From: Halorarum salinum
GTDB lineage: Archaea > Halobacteriota > Halobacteria > Halobacteriales > Haloferacaceae
DNA length: 64,000 nucleotides
Assembly: GCF_013402875.1 (NCBI RefSeq)
Contig: NZ_CP058579.1
Span: forward strand, 1,860,001 to 1,924,000
Direction: 5' to 3'
The notes under the pieces were generated by a model. The model was given only the letters and a program-made list of their open reading frames with translations. It made no database searches and had not been told where the DNA came from. Shown piece after piece: positions 28,570 through 38,159 of the stretch. Made by a program: the position numbers and the translations under genes. How positions within the stretch are numbered: the first letter of the stretch is position 1; each line of letters starts with the position of its first letter.

Positions 28570-29019
28570 ATGAAGTTCCTCGTGGCCACGGACGGCTCCA
28601 CCGAGGCGGAACGTGCGCTCGCGTACGCCAGCGACGTCTGCGACGCGATGGGCGGGTCGATCACGGTGGTCCACGCGGTCGACCCGGAGGTCTACGACGA
28701 GGGCGGAACCGAACCGATCTCCGGGCTCTCGGACGCCGACCGGCGACTGATCATCGAGAACGTCGAGGACGCGGAGGAGCGGGGGCTCGACCTCCTCGAG
28801 GACGCCGCCGCGTTCGCCCGGGAACTCGGACACGACGTCGAGACGGAACTGCTCTACGGCGACCCTGTCCTGGAGATCACGGACTACGCCACGGAGGGCG
28901 GCTTCGACACCGTCTTCGTCGGTCACCGTGGCCGCTCGGAACGGACCGAACGGATGGTGGGCAGCGTCGCCAAGGACGTCGTCGAACGCGCGACCGTCCC
29001 GGTCACGGTCGTGCGCTGA
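28570..29019 (+). CDS. Universal stress protein UspA, intact
   Basis: The start is the ATG at 28570 (MKFLVATDGSTEAERAL), chosen because the upstream frame is basic. The 149-residue protein is complete: N-terminal VATDGS strand-loop, EPISGLSDADRRLI linker, and the ATP-binding motif GHRG-x9-GS near 125-140, then VPVTVVR. It is the only undamaged UspA of the three here. A TATCTTTACC box about 30 bases upstream fits a leaderless promoter. It is isolated between tRNA-Ser and the TrmB regulator. Confidence 0.93.
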   Translation: MKFLVATDGSTEAERALAYASDVCDAMGGSITVVHAVDPEVYDEGGTEPISGLSDADRRLIIENVEDAEERGLDLLEDAAAFARELGHDVETELLYGDPVLEITDYATEGGFDTVFVGHRGRSERTERMVGSVAKDVVERATVPVTVVR

Positions 29020-29243
29020 CCGAACGCTCGTTCCACGGCCGTTCGCGTCGTTCCCCGGCCGGTTCGTTCGGTGGACACGGCGTGTCCCTAATGGGCTGCC
29101 GCGCGACGTCGTAGTACGGCCCCGATCGGGACCTCGAGTTCGGCCGACAGTGGCTTCTCGAGAGCGGAGTACGAGCAGCGTCACCGCCTGGGTGGCCGGG
29201 AGTCTCGAACCACACTCATCGATGGGGACGAGGTACGATGCCC

Positions 29244-30037
29244 ATGGCAGACCGTGACGAGGGTCTGGTGGAAGCCGAGCTAGTCGACCGACTCAAGGAG
29301 CAGGAACTGTCCCAATACGAGGCCCACACGCTCGTCAATCTCACCCGTCTCGGATCCGGCACCGCCAAGGACGTTGCGGGCATCGACGACGTCCCACGGA
29401 CACGAGTCTACGACGCGGTCGACACGCTCCACGAACGGGGGCTGGTGGACGTCCAGCACACGACGCCTCGGAAGTTCACCGTCGTCTCCCGCGAGACGAT
29501 CGTCCGCAAGTTCACCCTCGACCACGAGAGCACGATCACGGAAATTGCGGAGCCGTTCGAGGAACTCGGGCCCACGGAGCCACGAACCGAACAACTCGGC
29601 GTCTGGACGGTTACCGGCCGGGCGGCCGTCGCCCAGCGCGTCTTCGAGTTCATCGACGAGGCCGACGAGCAGATCGTCTACATGACCGTCGACGAACTCC
29701 TCACCGAGGAGCACCTCGAACGCCTCGGGGAAGCCGACGAACGCGGAGTGGACATCTACGTGGCGGGTGTCACCGACGCGGCTCGAGTTCGTGTTCAGGA
29801 CGCCGTCCCGTCGGCCGAGGTGTCCGAGACGCCGTGGGAGTGGGCGGAGACGCCCGCCGGAAACCTGCTCATCACGGACGAGGAGACCGCGCTCGTCAGC
29901 GTGTGCGTTTACGGGTCCGAGGCTGGGGAAATCGAGCGGACGGCCATCTGGGCGGCGGAGCACGTAACAGCTTGGTGGTGGTCCTCAGAGCGATCTTCAC
30001 CTGGCGGCTTGAAAACCGCGAACTCGCTTACCGATGA
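29244..30037 (+). pseudogene. TrmB-family transcriptional regulator with C-terminal frameshift
   Basis: The start is ATG 29244 or 29238 (GAGGT just upstream). Residues 15-85 form a winged helix (LSQYEAHTLVNLTRLGSGTA, then VPRTRVYDAVDTLHERGLV). The C-terminal part is the TrmB effector/PLD-like domain (QRVFEFIDEADEQIVYMTVD). Near 29962 the frame breaks. The in-frame tail ends at 30044 with unrelated residues, but the next frame gives SLVVVLRAIFTWRLENREL, the family's usual end. One missing base explains it. TrmB proteins govern sugar uptake and glycolysis/gluconeogenesis genes, so ppsA or the ADP-dependent kinase are plausible targets. Confidence 0.82.
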
Positions 30038-30080
30038 CACATAGTTCCGGACCGACGACGGACGAACCGGAGGGGCGTCC

Positions 30081-31174
30081 ATGACGGACGGGACCGCGTT
30101 CGTCCTCCCGGCGAAACGGGTTCGCGGCGACACGCTCCGGGAGCGCCTCACGGAGACCGTGTACGAACGCGTCCTGCCGGCTCGCTACCTCCGTCGGGGG
30201 CCGGACGGCGACGTGGTCGAGACGCCCGAGGGGCTGTTCGAGCGTGTGGCGGCGGCCGTGGCGGACGCCGAACGGGCCATGGTGCCGACGCCGAGGGATG
30301 GGAGCGGCGGTTCCACGAGTCGATGACCGGGCTGGAGTTCGTGCCGAACTCGCCGACGCTGATGAACGCGGGGACGGGGAGCCGCCAGCTCGCCGCGTGT
30401 TTCGTGACGTCCCCGCGGGACTCGCTGGACTCCATCTTCGAGACGCTCGGCCGTGCGGCGACGGTGATGCAGACCGGCGGCGGCGTCGGCTACTCGTTCT
30501 CGGCGCTCAGGCCGCGGGGTGACCCCCTCGAGTCGACCGGGGGGACGGCAAGCGGCCCCGTCTCGTTCATGAAGGTCTACGATACGATGTGCGAGCAGGT
30601 CAGGCGGGGCGGACGGCGCCGCGGGGCGCAGATGGGGATCCTCCGCGTCGACCACCCCGACGCCGGCCGCTTGTGCACCGCGAAACGTGAGGAGGGCGTC
30701 CTCGCGAACTTCAACGTCTCCGTCGGGGTGACGGACGCCTTCTTCGACGCCGTCCGGGACGACGCGCGGTACACGCTCGTGAACCCGAACACGGGCGGCC
30801 CGCATCACGTAACAGTGGACACCGCACAGTTCTACGGGACGGACTACGAGACCGCGTCGCCGACGGCCGTCGAGTCGAACCTCTGGCGGGACTACACGGG
30901 GGAGATCCCGGCCGGCGGTCACGTCCGGATGCCGGCTGCGCTGCAGGAACACGTCGACAGCGCCATCTCCAAGACGATCAACCTCCCCCACGACGCGACG
31001 CGCGAGGACGTCGCGGAGGCGTACTCGCAGGCGCTCGAACTCGGGTGCAACGGCGTCACGGTCTACCGGGACCGGTCACGCCGACAGCAGGTGCTCACGA
31101 TCCACCCCCGGGGGGTGGTCAACCCCGACGGTCGACCCTCGGAGGCGTGCCGTTACCCGACGTGGCTCGGCTGA
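30081..31174 (+). pseudogene. Class II (B12-dependent) ribonucleotide reductase remnant, NrdZ/NrdJ type
   Basis: Two frames carry pieces of one enzyme. From 30081: LPAKRVRGDTLRERLTETVY and ETPEGLFERVAAAVADAE. Near 30290 the frame shifts, then WERRFHESMTGLEFVPNSPT, LMNAGTGSRQLAACFV and TGGGVGYSFSALRPRGD. After NPNTGG (about 30800) the match jumps to ALQEHVDSAISKTINLPHDA and LELGCNGVTVYRDRSR near the natural C-terminus. Several hundred residues are deleted between, including the radical and catalytic-cysteine region, so no activity is possible. Mycobacterial NrdZ, a DosR-regulon gene, is a family member. Confidence 0.88.
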
Positions 31175-31780
31175 CGCGGGTGGACAGTGGTGCGGGCGGA
31201 GTGACGAAATAAGACACACATTTGGTATGTTTGGGGACTTATATGAATAATTATCGTTCCGGGGATGCGGGTGCAGTCAGGGCGTTGTTTGTATCCTTCG
31301 TGGGGCCGTCGCAGCGGCGCTTGGGTCGGGACGAGGGGATCTCCTCTTCCAAGCGGCCGCAGAACGGACCCGCACCGACCGATCCTGCTCCGGGGCCGGA
31401 CACTCCGACGAGGCAGTCGATCCGGTTTCTCCGGTCACTAGATCCGAATATCTCTCCCCGATACTAGTAGCCGCCGTCTCGAACCCGATGAGCGTCTGCG
31501 TCCCCCTTCACCCCGAGGAGGTCCCGTCGAATCGCGTCGGTATCCGGCCCTCCACCGTCGGAACCGAAATCCGAGGTCGACGGAAAACTACCAAACGTAC
31601 CATTAGTTTCGCATACCGATATATGTGGTATCGCTGATCGAACACGGTTGGGGAGCGGTCGACGCCGGCAGCCATCGATTCCACGCAGACCGGGGCCACG
31701 CTCATCACCGTCCCGTCCCGACCGTGGACCGATGGACGAAACTGGCCGCGTCGCCGAGGACCGCGCGAGGTGGACGTGAG
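31175..31780. other. Gene-free stretch before the AGE epimerase
   Basis: About 600 bases. An A/T-rich patch at 31206-31255 looks promoter-like but precedes no credible gene; the 81-codon frame at 31222 lacks haloarchaeal composition. An inverted repeat ATACC-N9-GGTAT at 31613-31631, inside the patch GCATACCGATATATGTGG, could be an operator about 150 bases upstream of the epimerase start. Confidence 0.4.
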
Positions 31781-32971
31781 ATGGCGGGTCACGCCGACGG
31801 CGAGGTGCTCGAACGGCGAATCGAGAACGTACTCGACTTCTACTATCCGGCTTGCGTGGACGAACGCGGGGGCTACATCGCACAACTCGATCCGGAAACC
31901 GGATCGGTGTACGACCGCGATGCCCGCCATCTGGTGGCCACTGCCAGGTTCGTGAGTAACTTCAGCATCGGCGTCCGTGCGGGCGGTCCGGACTGGTGTA
32001 CGTCGGCGGCCGCCCACGGACTCCGGTTCCTCGACACGCACCACCGGGACGGCGAGCGAGGTGGCTACGCCTGGCTCCTGGACGTGACCGACCCCGTCGA
32101 CGGTACGCGCTCGCCGTACGGACACGCGTTCGTCCTGCTCGCGCACGCTCGTGCACTGGAGGTCGGCCTCGACGACCACGTCTCGTTCGACCTCCGCGAC
32201 CGGCTGGTCGACGTTGCCTCGCTCATCGAGCGGCGGTTCCGCGAACCCGCTCACGACCTGCTGGGGTGCAGACTCGACGCCGACTGGAACCCGATCGGGG
32301 CGTACCGGGGGCAGAACGCGAACATGCACGCCTGCGAGGCGTTCCTCGCCGCCTACGAGACCACCGACGAGCAGTCGTACCTGGAGCGTGCACTGACGAT
32401 CGCCAGGCGCGTGACGGTCGATCTCGCCGATCCGGACGGGCGAATCTGGGAGCACTACACCGAGGCGTGGGAACCGGATCACGACTATAATCGGTCCGAC
32501 CCCCGCCATCAGTTCCGCCCGTGGGGGTTCCAACCAGGCCACCACGCGGAGTGGGCGAAACTCCTCGCCGCGCTCGCCCGCCATCGCGAGGCCGCGTGGC
32601 TCAGCGACCGGGCCGTCGAACTGTTCGAGTACGCGCTGACCGGGTGGGCCGACGACGGCGGCTTCTACTACACGCTCGACTTCGCCGACGAGCCGGTGGT
32701 CGCCGATCGCTACGGCTGGCCCGTCGCCGAAGCCATCGGTGCCGCGGCGGCCCTCCACGAGGCGACCGGCGAAGCGCGCTATCTCGAGTGGTACGATCGG
32801 TTCTGGACGTACGCCGTCGACCGACTGGTGGCGCCCGGGGGGAGCTGGTACGAGAAGCTGACGCCCGACCACGAACCGGTCGTGACGACGGACGGCCCCG
32901 AAGTCGAGCCGGGATACCATCCGACCGGAGCCTGCTTCGAATCACTGCGGATGGTCGGGCACGGAGACTGA
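31781..32971 (+). CDS. AGE-family (N-acylglucosamine 2-epimerase-like) isomerase
   Basis: The start is the ATG at 31781 (MAGHADGEVLERRIENVL). The 396-residue protein is an (alpha/alpha)6-barrel of the AGE superfamily. Visible marks are FYYPACVDERGGYIAQLDPE near the N-terminus, FVSNFSIGV, the conserved GQNANMHACEAFLAAYE helix at about 180-196, FQPGHHAEWAKLL near 250, and a final GYHPTGACFESLR. The His residues in the last three segments correspond to the catalytic set. Family reactions include mannose/glucose or cellobiose epimerisation; the substrate is unresolved. A remnant of a related gene lies at 38160. Confidence 0.88.
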   Translation: MAGHADGEVLERRIENVLDFYYPACVDERGGYIAQLDPETGSVYDRDARHLVATARFVSNFSIGVRAGGPDWCTSAAAHGLRFLDTHHRDGERGGYAWLLDVTDPVDGTRSPYGHAFVLLAHARALEVGLDDHVSFDLRDRLVDVASLIERRFREPAHDLLGCRLDADWNPIGAYRGQNANMHACEAFLAAYETTDEQSYLERALTIARRVTVDLADPDGRIWEHYTEAWEPDHDYNRSDPRHQFRPWGFQPGHHAEWAKLLAALARHREAAWLSDRAVELFEYALTGWADDGGFYYTLDFADEPVVADRYGWPVAEAIGAAAALHEATGEARYLEWYDRFWTYAVDRLVAPGGSWYEKLTPDHEPVVTTDGPEVEPGYHPTGACFESLRMVGHGD

Positions 32972-33146
32972 CGTCCGGGTGCCCTCGAAAGATCCACGCC
33001 GAGGCCGCGGCGAACTGCCGTCGGCACTCAAACCACTCACTCGGCTAGAGTAACTAGCACGAGTGGCGTCCGTCGAGCCCCCGTCGGAGACGGGCTACGG
33101 CCCGGCTCATGAGTGGTACGCCACGCCACTGCCCGACGTTGCCGGG

Positions 33147-33659
33147 TCACGTCCACGACGGATCGTAGTCCTCGTACACGGCCTCCCGAAGCACCCGGTC
33201 GGTGACGAGGAAGGCTCCGACGGCACACGCCACGAGCATCCCCACCATCGCCCACTGCAGCCACGACGACAGCACTAGCTCTACGGACGAGACGTACACG
33301 AGCAGCACTGCGGAGGGGAGGATACGGACGAGCGCGAGGTGGGTTCGATTCGTGACGAACTTCTCGGGGTGGTCGGCCGCTGCAGGCTCGCCCTTGGAGA
33401 CGTACTCGTGCAGCTTTGCGAACGGGTGGTTCGAGTCGATGCGTCCGGTTTCGGGGTCGTAGTCCCTGTGGAACCGCTCGAAGTGGCCGGACCGCATTCC
33501 GACGACGGCGCCGACGAGGGTGATGATCGGCCCAGCAACGAACGAGAGAACGAACGCCCACCCCGGGATAGCTGCGTCCATGCCGAACACGAGGTCGTAC
33601 CCCACGCCTCGCCGTGTGGGTACCCCCAACGCGAGGGGGAAAACCCCGCCGAAGAACAC
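33147..33659 (-). CDS. Hypothetical membrane protein
   Basis: The GTG-started, 170-residue protein has an N-terminal hydrophobic segment (AFVLSFVAGPIITLVGAVVG), a soluble stretch with RFHRDYDPETGRIDSNHPF, and two closely spaced C-terminal helices (LVRILPSAVLLVYVSSVELV and AMVGMLVACAVGAFLV). No family is recognised. A GTG farther in or the ATG at MDAAIPGWAF would remove the first 26 residues. The upstream region carries an inverted repeat (33712-33725) that may control it. Confidence 0.65.
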   Translation of the reverse strand: MFFGGVFPLALGVPTRRGVGYDLVFGMDAAIPGWAFVLSFVAGPIITLVGAVVGMRSGHFERFHRDYDPETGRIDSNHPFAKLHEYVSKGEPAAADHPEKFVTNRTHLALVRILPSAVLLVYVSSVELVLSSWLQWAMVGMLVACAVGAFLVTDRVLREAVYEDYDPSWT

Positions 33660-33711
33660 GGTGGACCCCGTGCCGTTCCGATCTTCGAGTTCGCTACTGA
33701 CATGTACGTCT

Positions 33712-33725
33712 GGTTATTAGTAACC
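33712..33725. promoter_or_regulatory. Inverted repeat GGTTA-TTAG-TAACC upstream of the 33659 gene
   Basis: Perfect 5-base arms with a 4-base spacer in A/T-rich DNA, about 53 bases before the start of the minus-strand membrane protein. The position and symmetry suit an operator for a dimeric regulator. No match elsewhere in the window was seen. Confidence 0.35.
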
Positions 33726-33817
33726 GACATCATGCATTCGGGAACGGCGTCACGCCGATCGGGAGGATTCCCTACCGAGTTCGAACTCCCCCTGCTCGAT
33801 TCCGCGAACGCACGACG

Positions 33818-35070
33818 TCAGACTTCGTCAGACGACCATTCCCGCAGCCTCCAGATGTCGGTTTCCGGGTCCAGATTGGCGGGTTCGGCGCCGCGTGACG
33901 TCACGATTCCAGCGTGGTACAGCATCGCCTTGAGTTGGAACACCGTCGGCGAGTGATACACGCCCCCGTCCGTTAGCTCACCTCGCTGTAGTTCGCCGTC
34001 CGTGTCCAGCACGCGGCTTCGAATCTCCCCGTCGCCGCGGACGAACAACTCGACCGTGAAGGAGGGGTGGAGTTCGTGGAGATATTCGACGACCTGTGGG
34101 AGCGTCGGCTCGCGGATTCCATCCTCGTGCAGGTGCTGGAGTTCCTCCACCAGCAACTGGGTCGCCGGGTACGCGTAGACGACGCGGCGGGCGAGCACCC
34201 CCCACTTCGGGGCGAGGTCACTGAACCGCTTCCGGGAGCGCTTCCACCTCTCGAACGCCGCCAGCGCGTCGTCGACGGATCCACACTCCCGGAGGGCGAA
34301 CCTGACGACCTCACGCCCGAGCGCCGTCAGCCGAACGCGGTCGGGTCGCCCCTCGACGAGGTTCAGGAACACGGCGCCGCTCCGGGCGGCGTCGACGGCG
34401 CCGACGACCCGCTCCGAGAGGACGCGGTCGGTCCCGTCGGGGTGGTACGCCGCGAGGGGGTACGCGAGGTAGTTCTTCGGGTGGTTGAGCCCGAACGACG
34501 GGTTCGCGACGCCCTGCGCGCTCGCCTGGAACCGGATCGCGTCGGTCTCGGTCGTCGTCCGGTTGCCGACGACGCGCGGGACCTCGACCGGTTCGACCCC
34601 GCCGGCGGGGTCGACGCCGAGGACGCCGACGTTGAGTTCGCGGGCGAGCGTGCGGGCCGACCGGGAAACCGCCCCGACGGTCGCCGCGAGGTACGCGACG
34701 TTCGCCTCGTTCAGCCGGTCGTGCGCCTGGACAATTCCGCGTTCGACGTCGACGCCGCCGCGGTCGGTGTACCCCTTCGCCTCGACGGCCACGAGCGGCG
34801 GTTCGTCCCCCAGCCGGTCGACGGCGAGGAGATCGTCGCCCAGGACGCGGACGCCGACGAGGTCCGGGTACCCGGATCCGGCCCGGACGTGGTTGAAGGG
34901 GGCGAGCGCCTCCCTGACCCCGGGTCGATCGACTCCCCGGCGAGCCACCGGTCGGCGGAGAACCGCGCGTCGACGACGACGTATCCGTCGTCGGCGTCGT
35001 CCGGGAACAGGCGGCGCTTCGTGTGCGCGAGGACCCTCGGTTCAGCCAACGTGGTCGCCGCACTGCCCAT
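33818..35070 (-). pseudogene. PD-(D/E)XK nuclease-like protein with N-terminal frameshift
   Basis: Translation from 35070 gives MGSAATTLAEPRVLAHTKRR and then ADRWLAGESIDPG, where the frame breaks near 34917-34925 in a C/G run. The next frame continues GVREALAPFNHVRAGSGYPD and runs to 33818. One extra C would join them into a protein of about 417 residues. Within it GYPDLVGV and, 26 residues later, VAVEAKG form a PD...E-x-K restriction-fold motif. The C-terminal half is helical (AFERWKRSRKRFSDLAP) and unclassified. Possible roles are a defence nuclease or a DNA-repair-like factor. Homopolymer context makes a sequencing error plausible. Confidence 0.75.
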
Positions 35071-35177
35071 GCCGCGCCGGTTCAGCCAGCTGGCTCATGA
35101 AGGTTCGGCTTCGGCGCGTTCGCCGGCCCCGTCGTGCCCCCATCCCGAGACGGACGACCGACCGGTCGCGTACCCGA

Positions 35178-36818
35178 TCAGTCGTCGGACGAGTACTCCA
35201 CGTTCCGCCGGTTCCGCAGTCGCTCGCGGACGGCGGTCGACTGGCCGGACTCGGGCGAGTCGGCCGACTCGGCGGAGTCGCCGACCAGCACGGGGGCGTG
35301 CCGTTCGAGTTCGACGACCATCCCGACCATGGCGATCACGCACATGATCGCCGTGGGGAGTCCGACGAGGACGGTGAACGTCTGGAGGACCGGGAGCCCC
35401 CCGGCGAAGCCGAGCGAGACGGTGAGAAACACCATCATCAGCCCCCAGACGACGCGGTTGAGCGTCGAGGGGGATTCGGTGTCCCTGGTGACCATCATCG
35501 CGATGCTCAGCGTCGACGAGTCGAGCGTCGTGATCAGGAAGCTCACGACGAGCAGCAGCAGGAGCGCCGAGAAGGCGCCCGGGTACGGAAGGAGCTGTTC
35601 GAACAGGGCGAATCCGACGGCCTCCAGGCCGGCGTCCGAGTACACCCCCAGGAGGTCGGCGGCGCCCGACGACTGCACCCAGAGCGCGGACCCGCCCGTG
35701 GCCACGTACCACGGGACGGTCAGGCCGAACGAGCCGACCAGCCCCGCGAAGACGAGCTGTCGGAGCGTCCGGCCGCGGGAGATCCGCGCCATGAAGATGC
35801 CCACCATCGGCGCGAACGTGAGCCACCACGGCCAGAAGAACAGCGTCCACGAGCCGAGCCAGTTCGTGGCCTCGCTCCCGGGGCCGAAGAACAGGCTCAT
35901 CCCGACGTAGTCGGCCGCGTAGCCCTGCAGCGCCTGCGTGCCGAGGTTGAACAGGAACGAGAGGGGGCCGAACGCAAGGGTAACGACCATCAGCGCGATG
36001 AGGAGCACCACGTTGAGATCCGCGAACCGCCTGATCCCCCGCTGGATCCCGGCGACGACCGACAGGAGGAAGACGACCCCGACCAGCAGTATCAGCGCGA
36101 TCCGGCCGCCCTCGCCCGTCCGCACGCCCCACTTGAACGCGAGCCCGGAGAGGAACTGGCTGATCCCGAGGCCGAACGAGACGGTGATGCCGCTCACCGT
36201 GACGACGACGGCCAGCGTGTCGATCAGCTTCGCGGGCCATCCGTCGAGCCCGTCCGGGCCGAGGAAGGGCGCGAGGATCACCGCGGGTCGGAAGGACGTG
36301 TCCTTCCGGTACACGAAGTACGAGATCGCGACGGCGAACACCAAGTAGGTCGCCCAGGCCGAGGTTCCGTAGTGGAAGATCGCGTACTGGAGCGCGTTCG
36401 CCATCCGTTCCCACGTGCCGGCGGCGGCCCCGGACCCGAAGAACGGCGGCGGCGTCTGGTAGTGGACGAGCGGTTCGACCGGGCCCCAGAACTCCAGCCC
36501 GCCCGACGAGAGGCCCGCGGTGAACGTCATCGCCAGGTACTGGGCGAACGAGAACTCGGGCGTCTCGTCCGGGCCCCCGAGTTTGATTCGCCCCCACGGC
36601 CCCAGCATGACGTACACGACGAACACGAACGAGAGGAAGACCGCCCACAGGTACAGCCACCCGAGGTTCGTCACGATGAACGCGTTCGCGGCCGCCAGCT
36701 TCGACGCGGCGACGTCCGGCCGGACGACGATCCCGACGATGATTCCCAGCAGCGAGAGCAGCGACGCCGTGAAGACCGTCGGGTCGGACTCCTCCAGGAA
36801 CTCCGATGTTCCGTTCAT
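35178..36818 (-). CDS. BCCT family (betaine/carnitine/choline) transporter
   Basis: The 546-residue protein has about 12 membrane helices and the BCCT signatures. SSGGLEFWGPVEPLVHYQTPPP corresponds to the FWGxxEPxxHY segment, and WTLFFWPWWLTFAPMVGIFMARISRGRT corresponds to the Trp-rich TM8 substrate and coupling region. The C-terminal tail (residues about 510-546) is charged and Ser/Glu-rich, as expected for an osmosensing tail. It likely imports glycine betaine or a similar compatible solute with Na+ or H+. Its start codon overlaps the stop of a 48-codon ORF. Confidence 0.93.
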   Translation of the reverse strand: MNGTSEFLEESDPTVFTASLLSLLGIIVGIVVRPDVAASKLAAANAFIVTNLGWLYLWAVFLSFVFVVYVMLGPWGRIKLGGPDETPEFSFAQYLAMTFTAGLSSGGLEFWGPVEPLVHYQTPPPFFGSGAAAGTWERMANALQYAIFHYGTSAWATYLVFAVAISYFVYRKDTSFRPAVILAPFLGPDGLDGWPAKLIDTLAVVVTVSGITVSFGLGISQFLSGLAFKWGVRTGEGGRIALILLVGVVFLLSVVAGIQRGIRRFADLNVVLLIALMVVTLAFGPLSFLFNLGTQALQGYAADYVGMSLFFGPGSEATNWLGSWTLFFWPWWLTFAPMVGIFMARISRGRTLRQLVFAGLVGSFGLTVPWYVATGGSALWVQSSGAADLLGVYSDAGLEAVGFALFEQLLPYPGAFSALLLLLVVSFLITTLDSSTLSIAMMVTRDTESPSTLNRVVWGLMMVFLTVSLGFAGGLPVLQTFTVLVGLPTAIMCVIAMVGMVVELERHAPVLVGDSAESADSPESGQSTAVRERLRNRRNVEYSSDD

Positions 36819-36961
36819 GAGTGGCTAGCGGCGATCGACGCGTGAACGCGACGTGTCGGCTCCTTCCGCACCATGTGCACGGCGGCCAGATGCTCGAGGG
36901 TGAAGTATCCAATGAAGGAGGCCGCCATCGGTTGACCGTCTCTCACGTACGGGGTGGTCAT
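36815..36961 (-). CDS. Small ORF (48 aa) overlapping the BCCT start
   Basis: An ATG at 36961, directly after GGCGGAG, opens MTTPYVRDGQPMAASFIGYF, continues TLEHLAAVHMVRKEPTRR and ends at a TGA that shares ATGA with the transporter's ATG. Such a 4-base overlap implies translational coupling. The middle (AASFIGYFTLEHLAAVHMV) is weakly hydrophobic and could form a short amphipathic helix. No family is recognised. It may be a small partner or a leader peptide of the transporter. Confidence 0.5.
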   Translation of the reverse strand: MTTPYVRDGQPMAASFIGYFTLEHLAAVHMVRKEPTRRVHASIAASHS

Positions 36962-37151
36962 CTCCGCCGCCGGAGGGCGGCCGCGCCGCCCTCCGGATCT
37001 TGAGCGACGAGGCGGGCGAGCCGGTCCACGGCTTCCACACGCCCGACGAGGAGTGACGGGTGCGGCGGAAACGGTGTGAGGACGCTCCGTGAGAGCCGTC
37101 GATCGCCTACTCGCTCGGGACCGCGGGTGAGCGTTCCCTCCCTCCCTCCGG

Positions 37152-38015
37152 TTACGACGCCGAACTCGGCCGTCGGACGTCGTCGAGTCGGCGGAGCCCG
37201 CACTCGACGCCGCCCACGAGGAGGAGGACGACGAGATAGACGAACCACGCGCCGAAGTAGAGCGCGTGGGGATCGTCCACGCTCGCGGTGAACTCCGCGC
37301 GGACGTCCAGTAGGACGAACAGCGTCAGGAGGCCCGCCGGCGACACCAGCCCGTGGCGAACGAGCAGGTAGACCGGCACCGCAGCCAGTAACCACATCCC
37401 GGCGGCGCCGTACGCGTACAGCGGCCAATCGAGGCCGCCGAACCCCGTTACGCCGAGGCGGCGGGCGAACCACACCATCACCCCCGCGTGGAGGACGCCG
37501 GCGACCGCGGCGACGACGGTCGCCCGTCGCCTGGATGCGGGAATCGACAGTTCCGGGCTCGGCGCCCGCGGTCCCGGGAGCCGCTCCCAGACGGTCCGGA
37601 CGGCGTACTCGACCAGCCCGACGAACAGGAAGCCGACGGTCCAGACGGACGCGTTGACCATGTACCGAACGATGTACAGTCCGTTCTCGACCACGACGAT
37701 CCCGGTCGGCTCGGGGAGTCGTTCGAGTTCGGCCACGTCCCGGAAGGTCGGCCCCGGCGGCGTCAGTTCCGTGCCGAGGACGTAACCGGTGGTCGCGACG
37801 AGCGCGATCAGCGGTGTGACGAGCCGGTATCGGAGAGCGAGCCACGCTGGAAGCGATCCCATGACGACGAGGCCGCCGTACCGCCAGCCGATCCCGACGA
37901 CCGAATACTCCGCGGGGCCGACGGTGTACCCCAGGTCGAGGGCGACGACGAGCAGTGCGACCGCGTGAACGATTCCGATCAGGAGGCTGATCAGGACGTG
38001 GCGTCCGGAGGGCAT
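37152..38015 (-). CDS. Hypothetical multi-spanning membrane protein
   Basis: The 287-residue protein has about eight hydrophobic helices, for example LISLLIGIVHAVALLVVALD, a TM pair around 45-75, ASVWTVGFLFVGLVEYAV and AWFVYLVVLLLVGGVECGL. Arg-rich loops (ASRRRATVV) suggest cytosolic sides. There is no recognisable transport motif. It lies downstream of the BCCT operon on the same strand direction but with its own upstream region. The role is unknown. Confidence 0.75.
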   Translation of the reverse strand: MPSGRHVLISLLIGIVHAVALLVVALDLGYTVGPAEYSVVGIGWRYGGLVVMGSLPAWLALRYRLVTPLIALVATTGYVLGTELTPPGPTFRDVAELERLPEPTGIVVVENGLYIVRYMVNASVWTVGFLFVGLVEYAVRTVWERLPGPRAPSPELSIPASRRRATVVAAVAGVLHAGVMVWFARRLGVTGFGGLDWPLYAYGAAGMWLLAAVPVYLLVRHGLVSPAGLLTLFVLLDVRAEFTASVDDPHALYFGAWFVYLVVLLLVGGVECGLRRLDDVRRPSSAS

Positions 38016-38159
38016 ACGTAGCCCTGCTGTCGCCCGTCGCTTCTAGTTTCCCCCGTCGCTCGTCGCGTGCCCCCGTCGGAATCGGTCGACGGTGACCGGC
38101 TTCACCGCCGGGCGGATCCGACGACGGATCGATGGACGGACGGCGCCTCAGCGACGGGG

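Noticed and set aside
31222-31467. 81-codon plus-strand frame
   Set aside because: Random-looking composition, no third-position GC bias pattern and no recognised similarity.
34067-35347. Long plus-strand frame across 34-35 kb
   Set aside because: Shadow of the nuclease-like gene; a run of Asp/Arg/Val with no motifs.
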